The notes under the pieces are model-generated. The model was given only the letters and a program-made list of their open reading frames with translations. It was not told the origin of the DNA and searched no databases. The position numbers and the translations under genes were made by a program. This document shows, piece after piece, positions 7,936 through 15,303 of a stretch of 15,568 nt of DNA; position 1 is the stretch's first letter; every line of letters begins with the position of its first letter. Source of the stretch: Planctomycetaceae bacterium (GTDB lineage Bacteria > Planctomycetota > Planctomycetia > Planctomycetales > Planctomycetaceae); the NCBI GenBank assembly GCA_947463775.1, contig CANHVD010000057.1:1-15568 (forward strand), read 5' to 3'.

Positions 7936-8296
7936 TTGGCCTCGCGACAATGCGTCTCTGCGATCATGTTCAATGAGATGTCGGGTAAACAGGTTGGGGT
8001 GGCCGTTCTTTTGCCGGCGGACAAGCGAAAAGAATGAAGTGTGCGACGCCTGTTTGAGTGAAAGCTCTTCGGCTGGTCGAGATTGTGGCGATGGTTGGCG
8101 GAGTTTGATTTCGAAGTATTTGCGGAGCGGTCTGAGGTAAAGACTTCTCGTGGGATGGACTTCAATCAAACTCCGAGCACACGCCTTAGGTAATTCACGG
8201 CGGGGCAGAGGTCCTTGTGGTTCGATACACCGAGCCTTCGCGTTTCTTGAAATTCATCACTACCGGCTCTGCGCAATTTCAGCGGCCACAAACGCA
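7936..8296. other. Intergenic region downstream of the DUF1501 gene
   Basis: No supported gene lies here. Two overlapping minus-strand open frames (7858-8169 and 7872-8165) compete with each other, run into the end of the DUF1501 gene and show no domain. The one structure is an inverted repeat: CGGAGTTTGATT at 8099-8110 against AATCAAACTCCG at 8164-8175, with GAAGT/ACTTC continuing the pairing after a base slip. Confidence 0.5.
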
Positions 8297-8338
8297 AAAA
8301 CCCCGGGGAAACTGTTAAAACAATTTTCCCGGGGTTTT
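8297..8338 (-). terminator. Intrinsic terminator of the tRNA gene, probably bidirectional
   Basis: AAAACCCCGGG (from 8297) pairs with CCCGGGGTTTT (8328-8338), with one bulged G and three further A-T pairs, around a loop of about 12 bases. On the minus strand it begins six bases after the tRNA and ends in TTTTT, the form of a Rho-independent terminator. On the plus strand four T close the stem, so it may also stop transcription from the DUF1501 operon. Confidence 0.85.
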
Positions 8339-8343
8339 AAAGA

Positions 8344-8417
8344 TAGCGGCGGCCGGACTTGAACCGGCGACACCCGGCTTATGAAGCCGGTGCTCTAACC
8401 AACTGAGCTACGCCGCC
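8344..8417 (-). tRNA. tRNA-Met (anticodon CAT)
   Basis: The minus strand folds as a 74-base cloverleaf: acceptor GGCGGCG with CGCCGCT, D arm GCTC-AGTTGGTTA-GAGC, anticodon arm CCGGC-TTCATAA-GCCGG, variable loop GTGTC, T arm GCCGG-TTCAAGT-CCGGC, discriminator A. All stems pair, with a G-U wobble at 1-72. The anticodon CAT reads AUG. The paired acceptor end argues against the initiator, which usually has a 1-72 mismatch, so elongator Met is the best call. A CAT tRNA modified with lysidine to read AUA (Ile) cannot be ruled out from sequence alone. No CCA is encoded, so the tail must be added after transcription. Confidence 0.93.
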
Positions 8418-8998
8418 AAATTGCTGAACACTGCTTCGGCATTGAGATGATAATCTCTGGTGCCAAATTTGCCGGAATTCGAGTTCCTGTGTATCCATAG
8501 GACACAGACAGGATCGTGGAGTTCGCGAGCGAAAGAGTTTAGCAGAAACCGCCGGGCCGACAACCGTCTGGAATCAATTTGCCGAGCAATGCGAATGGGT
8601 GTGCGGTGGCGTTTCGATTTCGATGCTCCGAGTGAAAACGACCGGAGCAGTTTTCAGGTTGAATCGGGTATTCTGGTCGACGGGAAATTTCCCGGGACGG
8701 TTTCATTGTCGGACTCACGCGGCCTTCGTGTTCCGGCATGGACCACAGTCATACCTTACTCATCGGAGCGGCGGTTTTTGCCTGTTCAGTTTGTCAAGAA
8801 AAGCTTACGCAAACGGAACGAGAAACTCTGACGGTCGTTCAGGTTGTTCGGTGTGCAATCAGACAAACGGTTCGGAGGGCATTCGGCCCTACCCCGAACG
8901 GTCAAGTCTTGTAAACGTGGTCGACGAAGAGAGGTACAGGTTTGTGCGTCTCTCGTGCGCTCACGTTTCACTCAGTTAGAACAGTCGAGGTAGAGGCA
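8418..8998. other. Intergenic region between the tRNA and the YTV gene
   Basis: The 581 bases hold the divergent upstream regions of the tRNA (minus) and the cysteine-rich protein gene (plus). Overlapping open frames at 8460-8831 and 8599-8979 have no recognisable domain and are rejected. A hairpin at 8870-8899 (GTTCGG + AGGGC with GCCCT + CCGAAC, loop ATTCG, three unpaired bases in the right arm) is the only clear structure. It has no T-tract and may be a repeat remnant or leader structure. Confidence 0.5.
8987..8990 (+). promoter_or_regulatory. Ribosome binding site setting the start at 8999
   Basis: GAGG lies 8 bases before ATG 8999, and a second AGAGG (8992-8996) is only two bases away. 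The open frame continues upstream to a GTG at 8942. Starting there would put 19 extra polar residues before the signal peptide, which instead begins exactly at the 8999 ATG (MKRLMLG). Confidence 0.7.
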
Positions 8999-10396
8999 AT
9001 GAAAAGGCTCATGCTGGGAGCCGCTGCTGCAGTTACCGTACTGCTGAACAGCGGTGTGTTGATGGCCGGACTACTCGGAAAGGGTGGTTACTCCGGTTGT
9101 GCAACATCCGCTTGTTCACCATGCGGAGATTTTGTCGCAGCTCGGTGCGGTAACGGCCCGCAATGTCAGATGGTTCAGGAAACGATTTGGGAGCCTCAGC
9201 AGTATACCTGCATGAAGACTGTGTACGATCAGTGCACTGAGTCTATCCCGGTCACCTGTACCAAGAACGTATATGAAACATGCTACCGTGATGAGTGCTA
9301 CACGGTTTGCAAGCCGGTCTACACGACCTGCTACAAGACCTGCACTTACAACGTCTGCAAGCCGGTTTACACAACCTGCTACCGAGACGTCACCTGCCGC
9401 GTTCGCAAGCCAGTCTATCAGACATGCTACCGTGAATGCTGCTACACCGTCTGCAAGCCGGTTTATCAGACATGCTACCGCACTGTCTGTTACAACGTCT
9501 GCAAGCCGGTATACCAGACATGCTACAAAGATGTCTGCTGCACCACTTACAAGACCGAATCCGAAACTTGCTACAAGGACGTGTGCTACACCGTCTGCAA
9601 GCCAGTTACGGAATCTCACACGGTCGACGTATGCTGTGGTGACTGGGTTACAGAAACGAAATGCATTCCTGGTCCGATCGTAAAGAAGTGTGTTGTTGAT
9701 CCTTGCAACCCATGCTGCACAAAGACGGTTTGCGTTCAGTGCCCATCACGCACTGTAACCTGCCGCAAGTGGGTTCCAAAGGTTGTCCAGAAAACTGTAA
9801 CTTGCACTCGGATGGTTCCGGAAGTCTGCCACAAGCAGGTTCCTTACACCGTCTGCCGTCAGGTTCCTGTGACAACAACGAAGAAGGTTCCTTACACAAC
9901 CTGCACTTTCGTTCAGGAGACATGCACCAAGCAGGTTCCTTACACAACCTGCACAATGACACAGCAGACCTGCACGAAGAAGATTCCTTACACGACCTGC
10001 AGCTGGACTGAACAGTGCATTACTCGCCGAGTTCCTTACACAACCTGCAAGATGGTTACAGAATGCTGCACAAAGCAGATTCCTTACACCGTCTGCAAAA
10101 TGGAACAACACACCTGCACTCGCAAAGTTCCTTACACTGTTTGCCGTCAGGTTTGTGAAACACGCACTGTGACCCGTACAAAGTGCGTTCCTCGTCAGGT
10201 TTGCGTCACGATGACTCGCTGCGTACCACGAGTTGTCTGCCGACCAGTTCAGACCTGCTGCGACCCATGCTCCGGTAACGGTGCTTGTGGTAATGCCGGA
10301 TGCGGAACAGGTGCTGCTTGCGGCGAAACTGCAATCGCACCAGTAGCCGAACCAGCCGCTGCTGCTCCTGTTGAAGCTGCTCCGGTTGCTCAGTAA
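8999..10396 (+). CDS. Secreted cysteine-rich YTV-repeat protein
   Basis: A 465-residue protein with a signal peptide (MKRLMLGAAAAVTVLL, cut near residue 23) and about 65 Cys (roughly 14%). It is built of two repeat blocks with the same 16-residue period. Block 1 (about residues 89-200) has some seven copies of the type CYRxxCYTVCKPVYQT. Block 2 (about 276-390) has about seven copies of the type KxPYTTCxxxQxTCTK. A Cys-rich linker (VDPCNPCC) separates them, and an Ala/Pro/Glu tail ends the chain. The recurring YTV/YTTC motif matches the planctomycete YTV family (Pfam YTV, PF07639 from memory). Members have been found in the cell-wall fraction of Rhodopirellula baltica, so a disulfide-linked envelope or wall protein is the likely role. 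A terminator follows at 10512, so the gene is probably monocistronic. The 48-base DNA repeats could vary in number through recombination. Confidence 0.9.
   Translation: MKRLMLGAAAAVTVLLNSGVLMAGLLGKGGYSGCATSACSPCGDFVAARCGNGPQCQMVQETIWEPQQYTCMKTVYDQCTESIPVTCTKNVYETCYRDECYTVCKPVYTTCYKTCTYNVCKPVYTTCYRDVTCRVRKPVYQTCYRECCYTVCKPVYQTCYRTVCYNVCKPVYQTCYKDVCCTTYKTESETCYKDVCYTVCKPVTESHTVDVCCGDWVTETKCIPGPIVKKCVVDPCNPCCTKTVCVQCPSRTVTCRKWVPKVVQKTVTCTRMVPEVCHKQVPYTVCRQVPVTTTKKVPYTTCTFVQETCTKQVPYTTCTMTQQTCTKKIPYTTCSWTEQCITRRVPYTTCKMVTECCTKQIPYTVCKMEQHTCTRKVPYTVCRQVCETRTVTRTKCVPRQVCVTMTRCVPRVVCRPVQTCCDPCSGNGACGNAGCGTGAACGETAIAPVAEPAAAAPVEAAPVAQ
9281..10170 (+). repeat. Two blocks of 48-bp tandem coding repeats
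   Basis: Within the YTV gene, a 48-base (16-codon) unit recurs from about 9281 to 9615 (marker TGCAAGCCGGT, TATCAGACATGCTAC) and again, with another sequence, from about 9830 to 10170 (marker GTTCCTTACAC, ACCTGCA). Neighbouring units differ by point changes only and keep the reading frame, so gain or loss of units would stay in frame. Confidence 0.8.
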
Positions 10397-10716
10397 GTGA
10401 AACCAGAACTTGATCGCTTGATGATTTCCAGTGGAGGGTGGTTCAAAGGAGTTGATATCCAGCAGTCACTCGTGTGAATTGTCTGGGCCACTGAATGACA
10501 ACAAACGAGAAGGGGACCGTGATTCACGGTCCCCTTTTTGCGTTGAGAGAATTGGAGCAGCTGCAGAAGTTCGGTGTTGTCCAGTCTTCGGCAGATGTTG
10601 CCGATGCAGGATCGCGAATCGGAAAGCCGCATGAGTCAACCGCAAGATGTTTAGCGGTTGTGTCGATAACACCAGTGTCTCCGTTGAATCAAACTTTCTC
10701 ACGGCAGCGCTAATCG
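10397..10716. other. Spacer with terminator, before the histidine kinase gene
   Basis: The first part is the 3' region of the YTV gene and ends in the terminator at 10512-10539. The rest (10540-10716) has no supported gene. A 7-bp hairpin (CAACCGC 10637-10643, GCGGTTG 10654-10660) lies 57 bases before the kinase start. The open frame 10495-10713 runs through the terminator and is rejected. Confidence 0.55.
10512..10539 (+). terminator. Rho-independent terminator of the YTV gene
   Basis: A perfect 10-bp stem, GGGGACCGTG with CACGGTCCCC, and a 3-base loop (ATT) are followed at once by TTTTT. It lies 115 bases after the stop of the cysteine-rich protein gene. Confidence 0.95.
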
Positions 10717-11499
10717 ATGGACCATGCTCAGGAAAATCTCGAACTCCGCCAGCGAATCAAGGTGCTCGAAGAAGAGCTGATGCGGGCCCAGCGGCTGAGC
10801 TCAGTTGGAGCTCTGGCCTCGTCGATCACTCATGAGTTCAATAACATTCTGACGACGGTCATCAACTACGCCAAAATGGGATTGCGTCACGGGGATGAGG
10901 CGACTCGCACCAAGTCCTTCGATCGCATTCTGTCCGCCGGGCAACGTGCCGCAAAGATCACGACTGGAATGTTGGCTTATGCTCGCAATTCCAGCGATCG
11001 CATTGAACCGGCCGATCTGAAACGCCTGCTGGATGATGTTCTTTCGCTGGTCCAGAAGGATCTGCAGATGCATCGCATCGGCGTCGACCTGATGGCTCCG
11101 TCGAGCGTTTGGGCGATGGCCAATGCCAGCCAGATTCAGCAGTTGCTGATGAATCTGATTGTGAATGCTCGTCAGGCGATGTCAGAGAACGGTCGCCTGA
11201 AGCTCATCGTGCGAGACAACAAGGCTGAAGGCTGGGCGGAAGTGATTGTCAGCGATACCGGTTGCGGGATTCCGCACGACAAACTGCCGCATATCTTTGA
11301 CTCGTTCTACACGACAAAGCAGCCCGATGCTCGAGGACAGGGCGGCACAGGCTTAGGGCTGGCTCTCTGTCGACGCATCGTGGAAGCTCACCAGGGCCGC
11401 ATCCGTGTTGAAAGCGAAATCGGAAAAGGCACCACGTTTACGCTGAAACTGCCACGATCCGAATCACCGGCTGGCTTCATCGACACTTCTGCCGCCTAA
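10717..11499 (+). CDS. Soluble sensor-less histidine kinase
   Basis: A 260-residue two-component kinase made only of the transmitter. Residues 5-27 form a short coiled coil (ELRQRIKVLEEELMRAQRL). The HisKA part has the H-box SSITHEFNNIL with phospho-acceptor His39. The ATPase part has the N-box NLIVNARQAM (Asn146 and Asn150), G1 box DTGCGIP (from Asp180), F-box IFDSFYTTK and G2 box GGTGLGLAL. No membrane segment, PAS, GAF or receiver domain is present, so the signal must come through a partner protein or the N-terminal coiled coil. The H-box resembles NtrB/PAS-linked kinases. No response regulator is visible nearby, so it is an orphan in this window. An in-frame TAA six bases upstream (10711) fixes the start at or after 10717. 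No Shine-Dalgarno is evident. Confidence 0.92.
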   Translation: MDHAQENLELRQRIKVLEEELMRAQRLSSVGALASSITHEFNNILTTVINYAKMGLRHGDEATRTKSFDRILSAGQRAAKITTGMLAYARNSSDRIEPADLKRLLDDVLSLVQKDLQMHRIGVDLMAPSSVWAMANASQIQQLLMNLIVNARQAMSENGRLKLIVRDNKAEGWAEVIVSDTGCGIPHDKLPHIFDSFYTTKQPDARGQGGTGLGLALCRRIVEAHQGRIRVESEIGKGTTFTLKLPRSESPAGFIDTSAA

Positions 11500-12126
11500 A
11501 CCGGTCGACTTAACCCTTCGCTCTGCACAGGTGCTTTCGGGAATTCAATTTCCGAATTCGTCAAACCGTTTGATCGCAGATCCGATGCCGAAACGACGTC
11601 GACCCTGATGAATGCAACTCAGGGATCTGCTGTGTCGAATGCGTTCTTCCGGCAATCTCTCGGTTGTATAGCGATCGATTTCTGCCGTGCGCGACTGTTT
11701 TGCCTCGAACTCGCTTGGCTGTCGCGGAGTGCTTCCCAACTCCCGAAAAACGGGTAGACTTGCCAGACTGGCTAGATTGCCGTCGCGGGTGGCTCCACGG
11801 TTTGGAGACTCCTGCTGCGGTCGTTGGCCACTATTGGCTCGAATCCCCCCTGCTGTTTTCCCCGTCACTGTTCCAACCACGTGAGGTCACGTTGGGGATG
11901 TGAGACGGCAGGAGTTGAGCGCTTTACATGTGGTCCAAAGAATCCACAAAGCGACTTGTCACGCCTATGATTGACGAGTCACTGGTTGGCAGGACCACAG
12001 TGAGGATTCACAACTCTAAAAAACTGGTCAATCACGGAGCAATATTCTTCGGCGGTTGGCGCTTTCGAGCAACGGTAACGAAGTCCTGAGATCATGAACT
12101 AAGAAGTAGAGCGAGAAAGGCCCCCA
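11500..12126. other. Long intergenic region before the metalloprotease gene
   Basis: These 627 bases contain no supported gene. The open frames 11545-11880 (minus) and 11664-11903 (plus) overlap each other on opposite strands and have no domain or ribosome binding site. A two-stem dyad at 11929-11999 is listed separately. AAGG (12117-12120) is the ribosome binding site of the next gene. The length suggests a long leader or an eroded gene. Confidence 0.5.
11929..11999 (+). promoter_or_regulatory. Candidate structured leader element
   Basis: TGTGGTCC (11929-11936) pairs perfectly with GGACCACA (11992-11999). Inside it, GACTTGTC (11953-11960) pairs with GACGAGTC (11973-11980), with one G-U wobble and a 12-base loop. 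This gives a closing stem with an enclosed hairpin in the 200 bases before the metalloprotease start. It does not match a riboswitch class I know; chance pairing is possible. Confidence 0.3.
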
Positions 12127-14988
12127 ATGCTCAGACAATTGTTGCAACTTCGAAATCTGGCCTTGTCAGCGTTGCTGGCGACTGCTGGTTCAGGCCTGAT
12201 GGCTCAGGAAGGCCAGCAGCCGGACTTCCCACCTGCTGATAAAGTGCTGGAGGGATATGAGAAGGTCGTCACCAAGGCCAACATCAAGCCGATGTATACG
12301 CTCTGGACTCGTCAGAAAGACGGCCAGATGTTTGCCGAACTGCCTCGCGGTTTTGGCCAGAAGAAATATTTTGTCGCAACCACAGTCGCCAGCGGTGAAG
12401 ACTACGCCGGACTGCAGGCCGGTGACATCTACGTCTACTGGCGACAATACGACAAGCGTCTGGCTCTGATGACTCCCAACGTCTCTATCCGCGCGGATGG
12501 TGATCGTGAAGCAGCCTCGTCTGTGGAACGCCTTTTCACAGACCGAGTGATCATGGAAGTGCCGATCGTCGCGATGGGCCCCGGTGGCGGCCCGATCATT
12601 GACATGGACTCGATGCTGCTCAGCAATCCGGCGAGCAGTTCGATTGCGCCAGCGGGCGTGAATTTGGGGCTCGCAATGCGCGGGATCTACTCGATCAAGA
12701 CCGCGAAGGCTTTCGAAAACAACATCGAGATCTCCTTCGAAGTCCCGTCGTCCGACAATAACGTTCTGAAGGTGCTGCACTATTCGATCAGTGATATTCC
12801 GGACAACACCGGTTATCAGCCTCGAGTCGCCGACAGCCGCGTAGGATTCTTCACCACGTCGTATGTCGATTTGGCGAAATACAATGACCGCGAAACACAT
12901 ATTCGCTATGTGAATCGCTGGCATTTGGAGAAGGCCGATCCAAAGCTGCAATTGAGCCCTCCCAAGAATCCGATTGTATTCTACATCGAACACACAACTC
13001 CGGTGCGTTATCGCCGTTGGGTGCGCGACGGGATCGTGTCCTGGAATGCAGCGTTTGAAAAGATTGGCATCGCCAATGCGATCGAAGTCTACTATCAGGA
13101 CGCCACAACGAACGCCCACATGGACAAGGATCCGGAAGACGTTCAGTACAATTTTGTACGCTGGTTGAACAATGACGTTGGGACCGCAATCGGCCCAAGC
13201 CGCGTTCATCCTTTGACTGGTCAGATTCTGGATGCCGACATCATTCTGACTGACGGCTGGATTCGACACTATCAGAAGCAGTTTGCTGAAGCTCTGCCAA
13301 AAATCGCAATGGAAGGTTACGGACCGGACACGCTGGCCTGGCTGGCTGATCATCCGGAATGGGATCCACGAGTTCGTCTCGCTCCGCCCTCAATGCGACG
13401 AAGTGTCATGGACAGGATCGCCGAGCAGGCTGCAATGCCTTACGCCGGTCATCCTCTGGCTTCTGCCGATCCACGCATGATGGGGGATCAGGAATTTGAT
13501 GGCCTGAATCGTCCCAGCCAGACGAATGGTCTGTGCCTTGCCGCTGAAGGCATGTCTTTCGACCTTGCGTTGATGAAAATGACGCTGGAACTTCTGAATG
13601 CTCAGGAAGCGGCTCCCGCCGCAGCTGAAGGTGAGAAGAAGGAAGAAAAACCCAAGGAACAGATGCTGGACGGTATGCCGGAGTCATTCGTCGGTCCGCT
13701 GATTGCCCACCTGGTGGCTCATGAAGTGGGACATACGCTCGGACTGCGTCACAACTTCAAGGCTTCCAGTGTCTACACTCTGGCTCAGGTCAACAGTGAT
13801 GAGCTGAAGGGCAAGAAGCAGCTGGCCGGTTCGGTCATGGATTACATCGGAACCAACATTCGTCTGGATTCCGGCGCAATTCAGGGCGACTACAGCATGA
13901 CCGGAGTTGGTCCTTATGACATGTGGGCGATCGAGTACGGTTACACCTTTGGAGACCTGAAGCCGATTCTGGCTCGTGTTGCTGAACCAGAACTGGTTTA
14001 TGCAACCGACGAAGACACCGGTGGCCCGGATCCTCTGGCTCGCCGTTACGACTTCACGAAGAATCCGCTTGAGTATGCAGAAGAGCAGACTCGTCTTGCG
14101 GCCCATCACCGTGCACGCCTGCTGTCCGACTTTATCAAAGACGGCGATAGCTGGGATCGAGTTCGCTACGGTTACGAAATGATCCTGTCGTTGCAGACGC
14201 GATCCACTTCGATGATGGCCAACTGGATTGGCGGGGCTCATGTGAATCGTGACAAGAAGGGCGACCCGAACGGCCGTAAACCGATCGAAGTTGTTCCGGC
14301 TGACACTCAGCGAAAAGCGCTGGGATTCGTGATCACAAACACTTTCAGAGACGAAGCCTTCGGTTTGTCTCCGGAACTGGTGACCGCGATGGGGCTTGAT
14401 AAGTGGTACGATGACTCCAGCTCCATGATGGAAGAAACCACCTGGCCAATTCATGATCGTATCATGGGGATCCAGGCAAGTGCTCTGACCAGCCTGATGA
14501 ATCCTTCGACGCTGAAACGAGTTTACGACAATGAATTCCGCGTTCCGGCTGATCAGGATTCCTTCACACTGCCAGAACTTCTGAACACCGTAACGGCCGG
14601 TATCTGGTCAGAGCTGGATGTGAAAGCGGAAGGCGAATACAGCCCTCGCAAGCCTCTGATCTCCAGCCTGCGTCGTAACCTGCAGCGAGAACACCTGGAG
14701 CGTCTGATTGATCTGACGCTGCCTGGGAATGCTCAGGGAGCCGCGGGACGAACGATCTCAACTCTGGCCAGTGAACAACTGCGACAGATTGTGAAGAAGA
14801 TTGAGGCGGCTCAGGCTGCCTCAGCCGACAAGCATGATGCTTACACGACCGCGCATCTGTCTCAGTGCAAGGACCGAATTACCAAGGCTTTGGATGCGGA
14901 CTACATTCTGAATCCAAGTCGAGGCGGTTCAAGCGGTGGCGGCCTGCGAATTATTCTGGGTAAGGAGCAAATGGAGCAGGCTCCGTAG
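12127..14988 (+). CDS. Secreted zinc-dependent metalloprotease (metzincin-like)
   Basis: A 953-residue exported peptidase. The signal peptide is residues 1-26 (LALSALLATAGSGLMAQ). The zinc site is the extended metzincin motif HEVGHTLGLRH (His532, Glu533, His536, His542), followed by a Met-turn at Met571 (SVMDYIG). The layout matches the bacterial zinc-dependent metalloprotease family that carries DUF5117/DUF5118 N-terminal regions and a DUF4953 catalytic region: a beta-rich N-terminal half, PVRYRRWVRDGIVSWNAAFE at about 296-315, and a C-terminal helical part. A charged linker rich in Ala, Lys and Glu (about 495-516) sits just before the catalytic domain and may be a family insertion. The likely role is periplasmic or extracellular protein breakdown; the substrate is unknown. 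AAGG lies 6 bases before the ATG. No partner gene is adjacent, and a terminator lies 259 bases downstream. Confidence 0.93.
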   Translation: MLRQLLQLRNLALSALLATAGSGLMAQEGQQPDFPPADKVLEGYEKVVTKANIKPMYTLWTRQKDGQMFAELPRGFGQKKYFVATTVASGEDYAGLQAGDIYVYWRQYDKRLALMTPNVSIRADGDREAASSVERLFTDRVIMEVPIVAMGPGGGPIIDMDSMLLSNPASSSIAPAGVNLGLAMRGIYSIKTAKAFENNIEISFEVPSSDNNVLKVLHYSISDIPDNTGYQPRVADSRVGFFTTSYVDLAKYNDRETHIRYVNRWHLEKADPKLQLSPPKNPIVFYIEHTTPVRYRRWVRDGIVSWNAAFEKIGIANAIEVYYQDATTNAHMDKDPEDVQYNFVRWLNNDVGTAIGPSRVHPLTGQILDADIILTDGWIRHYQKQFAEALPKIAMEGYGPDTLAWLADHPEWDPRVRLAPPSMRRSVMDRIAEQAAMPYAGHPLASADPRMMGDQEFDGLNRPSQTNGLCLAAEGMSFDLALMKMTLELLNAQEAAPAAAEGEKKEEKPKEQMLDGMPESFVGPLIAHLVAHEVGHTLGLRHNFKASSVYTLAQVNSDELKGKKQLAGSVMDYIGTNIRLDSGAIQGDYSMTGVGPYDMWAIEYGYTFGDLKPILARVAEPELVYATDEDTGGPDPLARRYDFTKNPLEYAEEQTRLAAHHRARLLSDFIKDGDSWDRVRYGYEMILSLQTRSTSMMANWIGGAHVNRDKKGDPNGRKPIEVVPADTQRKALGFVITNTFRDEAFGLSPELVTAMGLDKWYDDSSSMMEETTWPIHDRIMGIQASALTSLMNPSTLKRVYDNEFRVPADQDSFTLPELLNTVTAGIWSELDVKAEGEYSPRKPLISSLRRNLQREHLERLIDLTLPGNAQGAAGRTISTLASEQLRQIVKKIEAAQAASADKHDAYTTAHLSQCKDRITKALDADYILNPSRGGSSGGGLRIILGKEQMEQAP

Positions 14989-15018
14989 TGCTCGGTCAAC
15001 AATGCTGTGATGTATGCA

Positions 15019-15095
15019 GCCCGGATCGAGCGGAGCGAGTTCCGGCCTGTTACAGGTTGCTTCCTAATCGCCGGAGCTCGCTGTATTTCCGGCTG
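15019..15095. repeat. Imperfect dyad
   Basis: Two related inverted segments, about 15020-15046 (CCGGATCGAGCGGAGCGAG) and 15070-15093 (GCCGGAGCTCGCTG then TTCCGGC), pair with gaps around a 25-base centre. The element lies directly before the stronger inverted repeat at 15116-15214 and may be part of the same repeat cluster. Confidence 0.4.
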
Positions 15096-15115
15096 AAACA
15101 AGTGGGGGCTGTGAC

Positions 15116-15214
15116 GGTGTGCCGGCGTTCGCTAAGGCTCACTTGTCACACCCTACACAGGTAATTGGGATTCGTAGGGTGTGACAAGTTCGCGCCAGCG
15201 AGCGTAGGCACACC
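15116..15214. repeat. Inverted repeat with 41-base arms
   Basis: The left arm 15116-15156 and right arm 15174-15214 are reverse complements with a few mismatches around a 17-base spacer. The outer GGTGTGCC and the inner ACTTGTCACACCCTAC blocks are the best conserved, and the mismatches fall in the middle. There is no coding content. It has the form of a palindromic repeat element; copies elsewhere in the genome would confirm this. Confidence 0.8.
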
Positions 15215-15246
15215 ACTCACTGAGATTGTTTCGTACCATTTTTTCG

Positions 15247-15278
15247 GCCCGGTCTTCTTCTGAAGGCCGGGCTTTTTT
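15247..15278 (+). terminator. Rho-independent terminator
   Basis: An 11-bp stem (GCCCGGTCTTC with GAAGGCCGGGC, one G-U pair) and a TTCT loop are followed by six T. The T-tract is on the plus strand only, so it serves the metalloprotease transcript and not the minus-strand gene that ends at 15304. Confidence 0.92.
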
Positions 15279-15303
15279 GTTGGCATCTGATAAGGTTGAC
15301 CGG

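Noticed and set aside
7858..8169. Small minus-strand genes after the DUF1501 gene
   Set aside because: Two frames overlap each other and the end of a real gene. Neither has a ribosome binding site or recognisable domain.
8460..8979. Plus-strand small proteins upstream of the YTV gene
   Set aside because: Overlapping frames have low-complexity or basic translations, no domain, and run into the promoter region of the next gene.
8942..8998. Longer YTV-protein start at GTG 8942
   Set aside because: It would bury the signal peptide behind 19 extra residues. The ATG at 8999 has a suitable GAGG upstream and starts the signal peptide exactly.
9116..9619. 167-codon minus-strand frame with repeated motifs (such as VACLINRLADG)
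   Set aside because: Its apparent repeats are only the antisense reading of the 48-base repeats in the YTV gene.
9281..10170. Possible CRISPR-like array because of regular 48-base repeats
   Set aside because: The repeats are contiguous, coding and in frame, with no unique spacers and no cas genes nearby.
10495..10713. 72-codon frame just before the histidine kinase, in the same frame
   Set aside because: It spans the strong terminator at 10512-10539 and has no domain, so it is not a missing kinase sensor.
12190..13353. 387-codon open frame on the minus strand inside the metalloprotease gene
   Set aside because: It lies wholly antisense to a gene with clear catalytic motifs and a signal peptide. 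The translation has no domain or signal and is best explained as a codon-usage shadow. The 256-codon minus frame at 13684-14454 is rejected on the same grounds.
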